Source of the DNA: JAJAZB01 sp964244295
Lineage (GTDB): Bacteria > Bacteroidota > Bacteroidia > Cytophagales > Spirosomataceae
Direction: 5' to 3'
DNA length: 64,000 nucleotides
NCBI GenBank assembly: GCA_964244295.1
Contig: CAXTIG010000012.1
Coordinates: forward strand, 1 to 64,000
Within the stretch, counting starts at the first letter, position 1, and every line of letters begins with the position of its first letter. The notes below the pieces were generated by a model. It was not told where the DNA came from and did not search any database. It was given only the letters and a program-made list of their open reading frames with translations. A program made the translations under genes and the position numbers. Of this stretch, positions 24,016 through 31,748 are shown piece by piece.

Positions 24016-25084
24016 ATTTCAAATACCGAAAATCCTCCCCGCCTTTCAGCGTCAGCAGGGTTTCGTACATCAGTTGAATCACCTGCTCCACGTCGCGCTG
24101 GTGGACGGTCTCGACGGTCGTGTGCATGTATTTGAGCGGGAGCGAAATGAGGGCCGAAGCCACGCCTTCGGCGGCGTAGGCAAAGGCATCGGTGTCGGTG
24201 CCGGTGGAGCGGCTCACGGCCTGGCGCTGGAAGGTGATTTCTTTCTCGCGGGCCACGTCGATGATAAAATCGAGCAGGTTGTTCTGCACCGCCGGGCCGT
24301 AGCACAGCACCGGACCGCCGCCGCACTTGAGGTCGCCCTGCTCTTTTTTCACGTACTTCGGCGACTGCGTATCGTGGGTCACGTCGGTGCATATCGCCAG
24401 GTCGGGGCGGAGGCGGCGGGCGATCATCTCGGCCCCGCGCAGCCCGATTTCTTCCTGCACGGCGTTGACGATGTACAACGTGTAAGGCAACTGAATGCCA
24501 CCCTCTTTCAACTGCCGGGCCACTTCGGCAATCATGAACCCGCCCATGCGGTTGTCGAGGGCGCGGCCCACGTAGTAGCGGTCGTTGAGAGTAGTCAGAC
24601 CGTCCTCGAACGTGACCACGCAGCCCACGTGGACGCCTTTTTCTTCGACTTCCTTCTTGGTTTCGCAGCCCAGATCCAGGTACAGGTCAGTCACTTTGGG
24701 GGCCAGTTCCTTCGTCGGTTCGCGGACGTGGATGGCAGGCCAGCCGAAAACGCCCTTCACGATACCTTTTTTGGTGTGAATGTTGACCCGCATCGAAGGC
24801 GCGATCAGTGCATCGGAGCCGCCGTTGCGCCGCACGGTGAGGTAGCCGTCGTCGGAGATGTAGTTGACGAACCAGGAAATCTCGTCGGAATGCGCTTCGA
24901 TGACGACCTTGTAAGGTTGGTTGGGATTGATGACGCCGACCACCGTGCCGTACACGTCCACGACGTACTCGTCGATGTAGGGCCGGAGGTAATCGAGCCA
25001 GATACGCTGCCCGCTGGCCTCGAAACCCGTCGGGGAGGCGTTGTTGAGGTATTCGTAGAGGAATTTTTGGGCTGCTTCGGTCAT
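24014..25084 (-). CDS. M42-family metallo-aminopeptidase
   Basis: 356 residues, the standard length for M42 (TET-type) dinuclear aminopeptidases. Expected metal and catalytic residues are present: H65-S-D67 (EAHSDEISWF), RALDNRMGG, VQEEIGLRGAE with the catalytic Glu, CTDVTHD, and a His in LKYMHTTVETV. These enzymes form large cytosolic complexes that trim peptides. No signal peptide. It lies downstream of aroA on the same strand, separated by a GTCATCC inverted repeat. Confidence 0.93.
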   Translation of the reverse strand: MTEAAQKFLYEYLNNASPTGFEASGQRIWLDYLRPYIDEYVVDVYGTVVGVINPNQPYKVVIEAHSDEISWFVNYISDDGYLTVRRNGGSDALIAPSMRVNIHTKKGIVKGVFGWPAIHVREPTKELAPKVTDLYLDLGCETKKEVEEKGVHVGCVVTFEDGLTTLNDRYYVGRALDNRMGGFMIAEVARQLKEGGIQLPYTLYIVNAVQEEIGLRGAEMIARRLRPDLAICTDVTHDTQSPKYVKKEQGDLKCGGGPVLCYGPAVQNNLLDFIIDVAREKEITFQRQAVSRSTGTDTDAFAYAAEGVASALISLPLKYMHTTVETVHQRDVEQVIQLMYETLLTLKGGEDFRYLK

Positions 25085-25144
25085 GATTTTTTTGAAAAAA
25101 ATGTGCGGTTGTCATGGCTCCGGCCACCCGGCCCGACGAAGGCT

Positions 25145-25245
25145 TGTCATCCCGACGGAGGAGGGATCTCGTTGGGGTGCCGAATACCTGGCAATCGGCA
25201 AGTATGTCGGAAGGCCAACGAGATCCCTCCTTCGTCGGGATGACA
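25145..25245. repeat. GTCATCC-family inverted repeat between aroA and the M42 gene
   Basis: 25145-25175 pairs with 25215-25245 with one mismatch in 31. The arm is TGTCATCCCGACGGAGGAG followed by GGATCTCGTTGG. It sits in the 174-base gap between two minus-strand genes, aroA (upstream) and the M42 peptidase (downstream), so it would be transcribed if they form an operon. Confidence 0.9.
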
Positions 25246-25258
25246 GCGTGGGGGTAAA

Positions 25259-26506
25259 TTACTTCAAGGCTTCCACCCGCACCAACTTCCCCACCTCCTC
25301 CCAAAAACCCGGAAACGACTTCGCCACCACGCCCGGCTCGTCGATCACGACATCGGTGATCATCGCTATGGGCGCGAAGGCCATCGCCATGCGGTGGTCG
25401 TCGTAGGTGTGGATGGAGAGTGGAGAGTGGATAGAGGATAGTGGATAGTGGATAGATTTGACTTCGTACAATTCGTTGGGAATCACTTCGCGGAGGTCGC
25501 CGCCGAATTTTTGTAACTCGGTTTGCAGGGCGCTGACGCGGTCAGTTTCTTTTACTTTCAAACTCTCGATGCCCGAAAATTGCGCCGGGATGCCCTTCGC
25601 GGCGCAAACCACGGCCACGGTTTGGGCCAGGTCGGGGCAGTCGGTAAAATTGTAGCTGAAGGCATCGGCGGGGGGAATCTGGCGGAGGTAAAAACCGTCG
25701 CCGGTAAACTCGGATTTCACTCCCAGCAAGGTCATCAAATCGGTCACGACGCTATCGCCCTGCAAGGAATCCTGCTTTAAACCGGGCAACGTCAGTTCAG
25801 AACCTTCCGGCCCCAGGGCCACCATCGCAAACCAGTAACTCGCCCCCGACCAATCATTTTCGACGGCAAATTCCACCGGCTGGTAGGCCTGGGCGGGCAC
25901 GGTGAGCGTGGCCGTCTCCCAGTCCGCCCGCACGGTTACGCCGAAGGCGGCCATTTGCCGGAGGGTCATTTCGATGTAAGGCCGCGAACCCAACTCGCCC
26001 GTCAGGCGGAGCGTCAGGCCTTCGGGCAGGGTGGGGGCAACCATCAGCAGGGCCGAAATAAACTGACTGCTCACGTCGCCGCGAATGGAAAGCTGGTTGA
26101 TTCCAGAATACGAAAAACCGCGCAAGTCGAGGGGCGGATAGCCTTCTTTCCGGGTGCAGTGAAGGTCGGCCCCCAACGTGCGGAGCGCATCAACCAGGAT
26201 GCCGATGGGCCGTTCGCACATCCGGGGCGTGCCGGTGAGGATTTTGTGCTGGCCGGTCACGGCGAAATAGGCGGTCAGAAAACGCATGGTCGTACCCGCG
26301 TCCAGCACGTCGGCCACGGGGTCGGGCGAGGCCAGCAGGCGTAGCATGGTCTGAGTATCGCGGGCTTCCGAAACGTTGGTGATGGTGGCGTTGCCGCCGG
26401 TCAACGCGCTGAGAATCAGCGCCCGGTTGGCTTCGGATTTGGAGGCAGGAAGCCGGATTTCGGTTTGGAACGGTTCGGTAACGCGGTGCAGCAGGAGGTT
26501 TTTCAA
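25259..26506 (-). CDS. aroA: 3-phosphoshikimate 1-carboxyvinyltransferase (EPSP synthase)
   Basis: 415 residues. It joins shikimate-3-phosphate and phosphoenolpyruvate in the shikimate pathway. Conserved parts are intact: LPASKSEANRALI, DAGTTMRFLTAYFAV, TGTPRMCERPIGILVDALR, GDVSSQFISALLM, ENDWSGASYWFAM with the active-site Asp, DCPDLAQTVAVVCA, LKVKETDRV and YDDHRMAMAFAPIA. No ATG is present; TTG at 26506 gives the usual N-terminus, while another TTG at 26596 would overlap the upstream gene by 4 bases. Directly before YDDHRM the loop is encoded by a low-complexity repeat (25408-25456, SIHYPLSSIHSPLSIH), described separately. Confidence 0.92.
   Translation of the reverse strand: MKNLLLHRVTEPFQTEIRLPASKSEANRALILSALTGGNATITNVSEARDTQTMLRLLASPDPVADVLDAGTTMRFLTAYFAVTGQHKILTGTPRMCERPIGILVDALRTLGADLHCTRKEGYPPLDLRGFSYSGINQLSIRGDVSSQFISALLMVAPTLPEGLTLRLTGELGSRPYIEMTLRQMAAFGVTVRADWETATLTVPAQAYQPVEFAVENDWSGASYWFAMVALGPEGSELTLPGLKQDSLQGDSVVTDLMTLLGVKSEFTGDGFYLRQIPPADAFSYNFTDCPDLAQTVAVVCAAKGIPAQFSGIESLKVKETDRVSALQTELQKFGGDLREVIPNELYEVKSIHYPLSSIHSPLSIHTYDDHRMAMAFAPIAMITDVVIDEPGVVAKSFPGFWEEVGKLVRVEALK
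25408..25456 (-). repeat. word-type direct repeat in frame inside aroA
   Basis: On the plus strand GTGGATAG and GAGAGTGG words repeat here several times (for example GGATAGTGGATAGTGGATAG). It encodes about 16 residues rich in Ser, Ile, His, Pro and Leu in the loop before the YDDHRM motif of EPSP synthase. The vocabulary is like that of the intergenic elements, notably GGATAGAG at 45711, but it has no inverted partner. The reading frame is kept. Confidence 0.8.
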
Positions 26507-26592
26507 CGAAAAAAGGGAAGAATGAAGACGCAAAAATGGAACGGGATTGGGTGGATTCAAAAAAGGATGTGACAGCGCTATCACATTACTCC

Positions 26593-27213
26593 TCAATACG
26601 TCCTGAGTACCCGCAGCCGGTGCCGCCCGTCGGGGCGGGTGCGGTGGGTGCGGAAGGTGAGCCGGTAGCCGAGGTAGCCCAGGCCGAACAACCCGCCCGT
26701 TACGATGGCCGTGCCCCGCGTGACGCGGAATTCTTCGCCCCGGCGAAGTTGGTTGCCGGGGTGAAACACGTCCATGATGAAATACAGCAGGCCCGCCGCC
26801 GGGAAAACCACCATGCCTTCGGTGAGCAAGGGAACCCGGTGTGTGGTGTACACGCGGTCCACGTCGGGCAGACGAAACGTGAGCACTTCGCCGCGTTGGG
26901 TGACGGGGTTTTCGACCAAAAACTGAAATGTGCTGTCGCTGACGCCGTAAAGCACGTCGTGGTAGCGGGTTCGGTCGCTCCGAAGCCGGAATTTAATTTT
27001 GTCACCGGGGAAAAATCGCTGCCGCCCGCCGGGGAAGTCGAGGGCCAGGTAATTTACGGGCTGGCCCGACAGCAAGGCCCGGCTCTGGGCGGGATTACGT
27101 TGCTGGAGGATTTCCTCCACGGTTTTGCGGGGCACGCCCGTGACGGGATCCACCTGGGCGAGGGAGGGGAAGAGCGTTAGGCTAAACAGGACGAACAGTG
27201 CGGCGTTTTTCAT
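26593..27213 (-). CDS. exported hypothetical protein, possible outer-membrane or periplasmic
   Basis: 206 residues with signal peptide MKNAALFVLFSLTLFPSLAQ. It contains the segment FFPGDKIKFRLRSDRTRYHDVLYGVSDSTFQF, one central hydrophobic helix (VVFPAAGLLYFIMDVF) and a second one near GGLFGLGYLGYRLTF. I do not recognise a named family. It lies immediately upstream of aroA on the same strand and may be translated coupled to it. Confidence 0.7.
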   Translation of the reverse strand: MKNAALFVLFSLTLFPSLAQVDPVTGVPRKTVEEILQQRNPAQSRALLSGQPVNYLALDFPGGRQRFFPGDKIKFRLRSDRTRYHDVLYGVSDSTFQFLVENPVTQRGEVLTFRLPDVDRVYTTHRVPLLTEGMVVFPAAGLLYFIMDVFHPGNQLRRGEEFRVTRGTAIVTGGLFGLGYLGYRLTFRTHRTRPDGRHRLRVLRTY

Positions 27214-27233
27214 TCAGTGATGTGGTCGTGAAG

Positions 27234-27335
27234 AGGTAAATTGGGTAATCGGAGATTGGATAAATGAGTAATTTGTTGTTTTTAAACCAGTTACTCATTT
27301 ACCCAATCCCCATTTACCCAATCCCCTATTTACCT
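27234..27335. repeat. inverted word repeat (GTAAATGG/GATTGGG) between DUF502 and the next gene
   Basis: 27234-27271 is imperfectly complementary to 27291-27335; the perfect core pairs TAAATGAGTAA with TTACTCATTTA, and words like GGGGATTGGGTAAAT recur. It fills the space from the DUF502 stop codon (27334-27336) to 20 bases before the next start. Confidence 0.8.
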
Positions 27336-27903
27336 AAGAGTCACTCGAACTCGTCACGCCACCCGACACGATGAACTTCATCACGTCGGTCGTCGGGGCG
27401 TCGAGGGGCGTGACGAGCGCCGCCGGGACGATGAACAAATCGCCCGCGAAGGCGTAGGACTGGGGCAGGTACACGGCCACCGAATCGGCGAGGTGGAGGA
27501 GGCTCAAGTCGGTTTGGGTGAGAAATCCGATGCGCTGAAGGTCGGAACTGGCTCCCAGTTTTACCAAAACGGGGCGGTTAAATTTTTTCTTGTCCCCGAC
27601 GAAGGCCGAAATCAAATCTTTCAGCGACGAATAAATAATCCGCACCAGCGGCAGCGTGTTGATGGCCTGCTCGAAGACCCGAAATACGGGCACGGCAATA
27701 AACGTAGAGCCGATAAACCCCACGCCCACCACGACCACCAGCGAGAGTACGAGGCCCGAACCGGGAAAATAAAAGTAAAACTGGCCATCGAGCCAGTCGA
27801 GCAGACCGTAGATGATGTAGCCGGTGAAATAGACGGGGGAGAGCAGCAGCAGCCCCCGCACGAAGTAACTGACGACGCGGGAGGAGATGGATTTGAGGGT
27901 CAT
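27334..27903 (-). CDS. DUF502 membrane protein
   Basis: 189 residues with two membrane helices (about 13-33 and 49-72) and a C-terminal soluble beta domain; this is the DUF502 pattern, with RGLLLLSPVYFTGYIIYGLLDWLDG, FIGSTFIAVPVFRVFEQAINTLPLVRIIYSSLKDL and PTTDVMKFIVSGGV. The molecular role is unknown. It lies downstream of the LytTR regulator gene, separated only by a 35-base perfect hairpin. Confidence 0.88.
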   Translation of the reverse strand: MTLKSISSRVVSYFVRGLLLLSPVYFTGYIIYGLLDWLDGQFYFYFPGSGLVLSLVVVVGVGFIGSTFIAVPVFRVFEQAINTLPLVRIIYSSLKDLISAFVGDKKKFNRPVLVKLGASSDLQRIGFLTQTDLSLLHLADSVAVYLPQSYAFAGDLFIVPAALVTPLDAPTTDVMKFIVSGGVTSSSDS

Positions 27904-27908
27904 GTGTT

Positions 27909-28038
27909 TAATGTGCGAATTGCTAATGTGCTAATTTCTAATGGGCAGACGTGCAAATGTACCGCTGAAAAAAGGGATGCATTGGCTTATTTGCGCTTTC
28001 GAGCATTAGAAATTAGCACATTAGCAATTCGCACATTA
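27909..28038. repeat. perfect 35-bp inverted word repeat (TAATGTGCGAATT type)
   Basis: 27909-27943 is fully complementary to 28004-28038 (35 of 35), loop 60 bases. Inside an arm TAATGTGCGAATTGC is followed by TAATGTGCTAATTTC. The outer edge of the right arm is the TAA stop of the LytTR gene (28036-28038), and the left arm ends 5 bases before the DUF502 ATG. A close relative of the word is found at 48788-48877. Confidence 0.95.
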
Positions 28039-28818
28039 TTTCCCCATCCACTTCTTAAAATCACTCACCTTCTCCCGGCTCACGAGGGCCTCTTTCTCAA
28101 AAGCGGGGCGGAGCGTCAGCGCGAGGCGGTTGCCGAAGTACGGCTGGATTTGGTCGACGGTGCGGTGGGTGACGAGCACGCCCCGGTTGATGCGGAAAAA
28201 CTGCGCCGGGTCGAGGGCCTCGGCCAGGTCGTCGAGGGTGTAATCGACCAGGAACCGCTGGTTGGCGTGGGTGACGAAGAAACTGTAGCGCTCGTCGGTG
28301 TAGAAATAGGCAATTTCGCCCACTTCGATGGACAGCATCCGCTGCCCCTGCCGCACCAGAAAGCGCTGCCGGTACTCACGGGAAGAGTGTCGCTGAAACT
28401 GCCGGAGTAGGCTTTCGAGGTGTTGAGCCGGGTTACTGGCCGGGCGGCCGCGCAGGGCCTCGTACTTTTTCAGGCTCCGCTCCAGGTCTTCGCGCTGCAC
28501 GGGTTTGAGCAGGTAGTCGATGCTGTTGACCTTGAATGCTTGCAGGGCGTATTCGTCGTAGGAAGTCGTGAAAATGACGGTGCTGCGCACGGGCGTGCGG
28601 TCGAAAATCTCGAAGCTCTGCCCGTCGGCCAGTTCGATGTCCAGGAAAATCAGGTCGGGTTCGGGCTGACCCGCCGCCCGCTGGGATTCGAGCCAGTCCA
28701 CGGTTTCTTCGATGCTGGCGGTGGTGCCGGTCACGGTCAGGGTAGGGGCCACGTCGTGGAGCAACTTCTGAAGTTTGCGGACGGCCAGTTCTTCGTCTTC
28801 GACAAGCAACGCGGTCAT
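28036..28818 (-). CDS. LytTR-family response regulator
   Basis: 260 residues. Receiver domain at 1-125 with acidic pair near residues 8-9 (VEDEE), phospho-acceptor D60 (LIFLDIELADGQSF) and Lys in LLKPVQ; LytTR DNA-binding domain at about 155-258 (IGEIAYFYTDERYSFFVTHANQRFLVDYTLDDL). It is the partner of the LytS-like kinase just upstream. It is strikingly similar to the regulator at 38709-39533 (same ELADGQSFEIF and NSxDYLLKPV), so the two systems are recent paralogues. Its stop codon belongs to an inverted repeat. Confidence 0.93.
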   Translation of the reverse strand: MTALLVEDEELAVRKLQKLLHDVAPTLTVTGTTASIEETVDWLESQRAAGQPEPDLIFLDIELADGQSFEIFDRTPVRSTVIFTTSYDEYALQAFKVNSIDYLLKPVQREDLERSLKKYEALRGRPASNPAQHLESLLRQFQRHSSREYRQRFLVRQGQRMLSIEVGEIAYFYTDERYSFFVTHANQRFLVDYTLDDLAEALDPAQFFRINRGVLVTHRTVDQIQPYFGNRLALTLRPAFEKEALVSREKVSDFKKWMGK

Positions 28819-28821
28819 GGG

Positions 28822-28950
28822 TGGAGATTGAGTGATTGAGTGACTGAGTGAGGGATTTATTGAGTGATTGAGTGAAGGAGTGATTGAGTGAGAAAAAGAC
28901 AGGTGAATTTCTCCTCACTCAATCACTCAATAAACCCCTCACTCAGTCAC
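28822..28950. repeat. inverted word repeat (TTGAGTGA type) between kinase and regulator
   Basis: The spacer is built from TTGAGTGA and GTGACTGAGTGAGG. A stretch around 28840-28875 pairs with 28914-28950 with few differences. It spans from the kinase end to 4 bases before the regulator start. The TGA stop of the kinase (28943-28945) and the preceding Asp codon lie inside the right arm. Confidence 0.85.
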
Positions 28951-30013
28951 CAAACAGCGGAAGGGTAACGGTAAAAAAATCAGGACCGGACTCGATGACC
29001 GGCTCGGTCTGGCCCAGCAACCGGTACTTGGCCGAAATGTTGGCGAGGCCGATTTGGGTTGAAATCACGCGGCTGGTCTTTTTTTGAAGGTTGTTGCGTA
29101 CCTGGAGGTGGCCGTCGTCGGTGGTTCGGATTTCGACGTGCAAGGGGCGGTTCGCTAAAATTACGTTGTGTTTCACGGCATTTTCGACCAGCAATTGCAG
29201 CGTCAGCGGCGGCAGGCCGTGGTGGCGGTAGCGGTCGGATACGTTGAGGCTCAGGTGCAGGCCCGTGCCGTGACGGGTTTTGAGCAGGTGGTAATACGAT
29301 TCGATAAACCGCAGTTCCGTGTCCAGCGTGGTGAGTTCATCGCCGGAAGCGGCGTCTTCATGTCGGTTGGTTTGCAGGAGGTAGCGGTACACCCGCGCCA
29401 TTTCGTCCACGAATTGCTCGGCCCGCTCCGGTTCGTCGGCAATCATCGACGAAAGCGAGTTGAGGCTGTTGAACAAAAAGTGCGGGTTCACCTGGCTTTT
29501 CAGGCTTTGCAACTGGCCCTGAAGGTTTTCCTTGCGCAATTTTTCCTTGTTCACCTGGTGCTTCTGCCACTGGCTGAGCGAGTGGAAGGTTTCGTACAGG
29601 CCCACCGTCAGCATCATTGCCACGAGGTTGAAGAGGTACACCTTCACGAGCGTGGCGAATTCGACCGTCGAGCCAAACAGCCGAAAGTACACGTACAGCC
29701 CGGCAATCATTCCCAGGAAGATCGCCGACAGCACCGTGTGGGCCAGGAGCGTGATCAGCACCCGCCGCAGCGTCTGGTCGAGCCGCCCGTACCGGCGGGT
29801 GATGGCATCCGAAACCTGGCTTTGGGTGAAAAACGTAACCGTCAGGATGGCGGCGTTCAACAGCGTGGCCCCGGCGAAGATTTGCCAACGCTGCCAGTAC
29901 CCGTCCCCGATGAGCAGGTAGCTGAACAGCACCGCAAACCAGGGCATCGTCAGGGCGTAGGCCCAGCGGGTGCGGGGGCTGAGTTGAGAGAAAAAAGACG
30001 AGAACCGGTTCAT
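28943..30013 (-). CDS. LytS/YehU-type sensor histidine kinase
   Basis: 356 residues. Four membrane helices fill residues 20-145, then the His_kinase domain (PF06580) with the phospho-acceptor in NPHFLFNSLNSLSSM (H178) and the ATP-binding N box LLVENAVKHN. It autophosphorylates and passes phosphate to the adjacent LytTR regulator. No extracellular sensor domain; the signal is unknown. The ATG at 30013 is chosen over a TTG at 30028. TATCTTTC lies on the minus strand at 30041-30048, a possible -7 element. Confidence 0.92.
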   Translation of the reverse strand: MNRFSSFFSQLSPRTRWAYALTMPWFAVLFSYLLIGDGYWQRWQIFAGATLLNAAILTVTFFTQSQVSDAITRRYGRLDQTLRRVLITLLAHTVLSAIFLGMIAGLYVYFRLFGSTVEFATLVKVYLFNLVAMMLTVGLYETFHSLSQWQKHQVNKEKLRKENLQGQLQSLKSQVNPHFLFNSLNSLSSMIADEPERAEQFVDEMARVYRYLLQTNRHEDAASGDELTTLDTELRFIESYYHLLKTRHGTGLHLSLNVSDRYRHHGLPPLTLQLLVENAVKHNVILANRPLHVEIRTTDDGHLQVRNNLQKKTSRVISTQIGLANISAKYRLLGQTEPVIESGPDFFTVTLPLFGD

Positions 30014-30105
30014 GGCAAAAGCGGGCAAGCGAGCCGTGGCGAAAGATACGTCCCGACGAGGGTGATGACCGAAGCCGGACGGGGTTACTTGAAAAAAACG
30101 CGGGG

Positions 30106-31434
30106 TCAGTCGTGGATAATCGCCTCGAATTCACCCGAAATGCCCATCGTTTCGTGCTTGATGACCCCGCAGCGCTCATCTTCCTCGTGCGCGACGACCA
30201 CCTTGCCTGAGACTTTGATTTTTGCGACTAGTTTGCCGTTGAGGCGCTTGAGGCTTTCCACGGTCACCGTTCCGCCTTCCGCCGTTTTTACCTTGCATTT
30301 CCGGTACACCGACTCGCCCGATTTCCCGGAAATCCCGTTGGTGCCGCCCACGAAGGTATTTTCGACATCGAACGGAAACGAACCGACCTTCAGGGCTTTT
30401 TTCAACCCGATGATGACGAAGCTGATTTTGGTGGGGTCCGCCACGCCCTCGGCCAACACCGACAGCAGCAGTTCGCTGCCGTCGTAGGTGCCGTCGGCGC
30501 GGGGATTGGTAAAGGGTTGCCCGTCGATGTAAAAGTTATTTGGGCCTTTGACGAACAGGTTGCTCACCAACATCAACTGCGCCTTGCCGCCGTGCCGGAG
30601 CGTCACGCTGATCGCCACGGGGTTCGATGCGGGCGCTTTGTCGTGCGGAGCGTGGTAAACGAGTTGCGCCGAGGGACCGTTGTCGGCGTAAGCCACCATT
30701 CCGTCGGGACCCACCTGGCCGGCTGTTTTCAGGGCATCCTGGCCGTTGAGCGTCAGCGCCGCGATGCTGCTGCGCGACGCGACCCGATCCGTCAGCGGAG
30801 CCAGCAGTTCGTTGAGCGGATCGGATAAATCCACGTTCTCCAGGCCGTTGTATCCGGCCAGAATGGTGAGTTTCAACTCCCTCGTCTGGCCGACGAACAG
30901 CGTATCGGCTTCGGGGTCCAGCTTGTATTCCGTTACCAGCGACCACCAACTGAAGTGCGTGATGGTCGTGGTGATCGTGCGGGCGGCGCGGTTTACTGTC
31001 GCGGCGCGGGCCAGCATCCAAACGCGTTCCTGATTTTGGAAGGCGACACCCAGCGCCTCGGGCGTGGTGCCGAGCAGTTCGTCGTCGGTGTAGCGGTAGG
31101 TGAAGGTGACGGGTTTGGCGAAGGTCGCGCCGTCGGGGCCGAATTCGTAGCCGGTGCCCAGGCCGTTGGGGGCCTTGTTTTCAACGGGCCGGACGGTGAT
31201 GGCCGTTTCTTTCGCGACGGCCCCGGCGGGGAAGGTGAGCGTGAGCTTGCCGTCGGGCGTCGAGAGGGTACCGCCCGCCGGGCCGATAGCTTTGGTGGTG
31301 ACGGGGCCGGTGGGCTGGCCGATTTCGGTGGGCGTGCCCGTGCCGGTTTCGGGGTCGGTAGGAAGGGGGTCGGTCGAGGGCTTGCAGGCCAGCAGGCCGA
31401 GCAGGGCGAGGGGGAGAAGGGAGGTGAGTTTCAT
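30106..31434 (-). CDS. ZU5-like domain lipoprotein, paralogue A
   Basis: 442 residues. Lipobox LLGLLAC near residue 17, Thr/Pro-rich linker, then a ZU5-like domain (about 45-125): IGPAGGTLSTPDGKLTLTFPAGAVAKETAITV. Next HFSWWSLVTEYKLDP, a beta domain with NPVAISVTLRHGGKAQLML, and a C-terminal domain with two Cys (YRKCK and ERCGV) resembling DUF6252-type beta folds. It is probably on the cell surface or periplasmic face of the outer membrane; function unknown. Two paralogues follow on the same strand. It has its own promoter at 31471-31502. ATG 31434 is chosen for the lipobox. Confidence 0.8.
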   Translation of the reverse strand: MKLTSLLPLALLGLLACKPSTDPLPTDPETGTGTPTEIGQPTGPVTTKAIGPAGGTLSTPDGKLTLTFPAGAVAKETAITVRPVENKAPNGLGTGYEFGPDGATFAKPVTFTYRYTDDELLGTTPEALGVAFQNQERVWMLARAATVNRAARTITTTITHFSWWSLVTEYKLDPEADTLFVGQTRELKLTILAGYNGLENVDLSDPLNELLAPLTDRVASRSSIAALTLNGQDALKTAGQVGPDGMVAYADNGPSAQLVYHAPHDKAPASNPVAISVTLRHGGKAQLMLVSNLFVKGPNNFYIDGQPFTNPRADGTYDGSELLLSVLAEGVADPTKISFVIIGLKKALKVGSFPFDVENTFVGGTNGISGKSGESVYRKCKVKTAEGGTVTVESLKRLNGKLVAKIKVSGKVVVAHEEDERCGVIKHETMGISGEFEAIIHD

Positions 31435-31470
31435 CGGGAATGGATGAGGTTTTTTGCTGAAAGAATGGGT

Positions 31471-31502
31471 CAAAACTCGGCTCCCGGCCCCTGGGTTTCA
31501 AC
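31471..31502 (-). promoter_or_regulatory. promoter A of the lipoprotein island
   Basis: Reading on the minus strand, GTTGAA is followed 20 bases later by GAGTTTTG, with a G-rich spacer (CAGGGGCCGGGAG). Length and spacing are identical to promoters B (33978-34009) and C (37261-37292). It lies 37 bases before the paralogue A ATG. Confidence 0.6.
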
Positions 31503-31691
31503 CGCCGAATGTCTGAATTGGCATACGCGGTGTTTGAATTGCGTTCCGGCGAGGGCGAATTGCAACACCATTCCAGTCGGTAAAGGGCGTAGGGAAAAGA
31601 AGGAATCGGCAGGCTGATTGAAAACCGTTGAACCTGAACCTCGTTCAGGTCGTGGAGTCGTCGAACGGCTGACCCAGGAACCGGATTCAGC

Positions 31692-31725
31692 AAAGCCCCG
31701 GCGCGCTTATGCGCACCGGGGCTTT
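31692..31725 (-). terminator. terminator between lipoprotein paralogues B and A
   Basis: AAAGCCCCGG pairs with CCGGGGCTTT across a loop containing GCGC palindromic sequence. It follows the stop of paralogue B (31749) and so ends that transcript. The rest of the 314-base gap between B and A holds promoter A and no open frame I can support. Confidence 0.7.
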
Positions 31726-31748
31726 GAGGGAAAAACTGCGAACCAGGC

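Noticed and set aside
27204..28950. CRISPR or tandem repeat array in the 27-29 kb spacers
   Set aside because: Repeats are short words with inverted order and no regular unique spacers.
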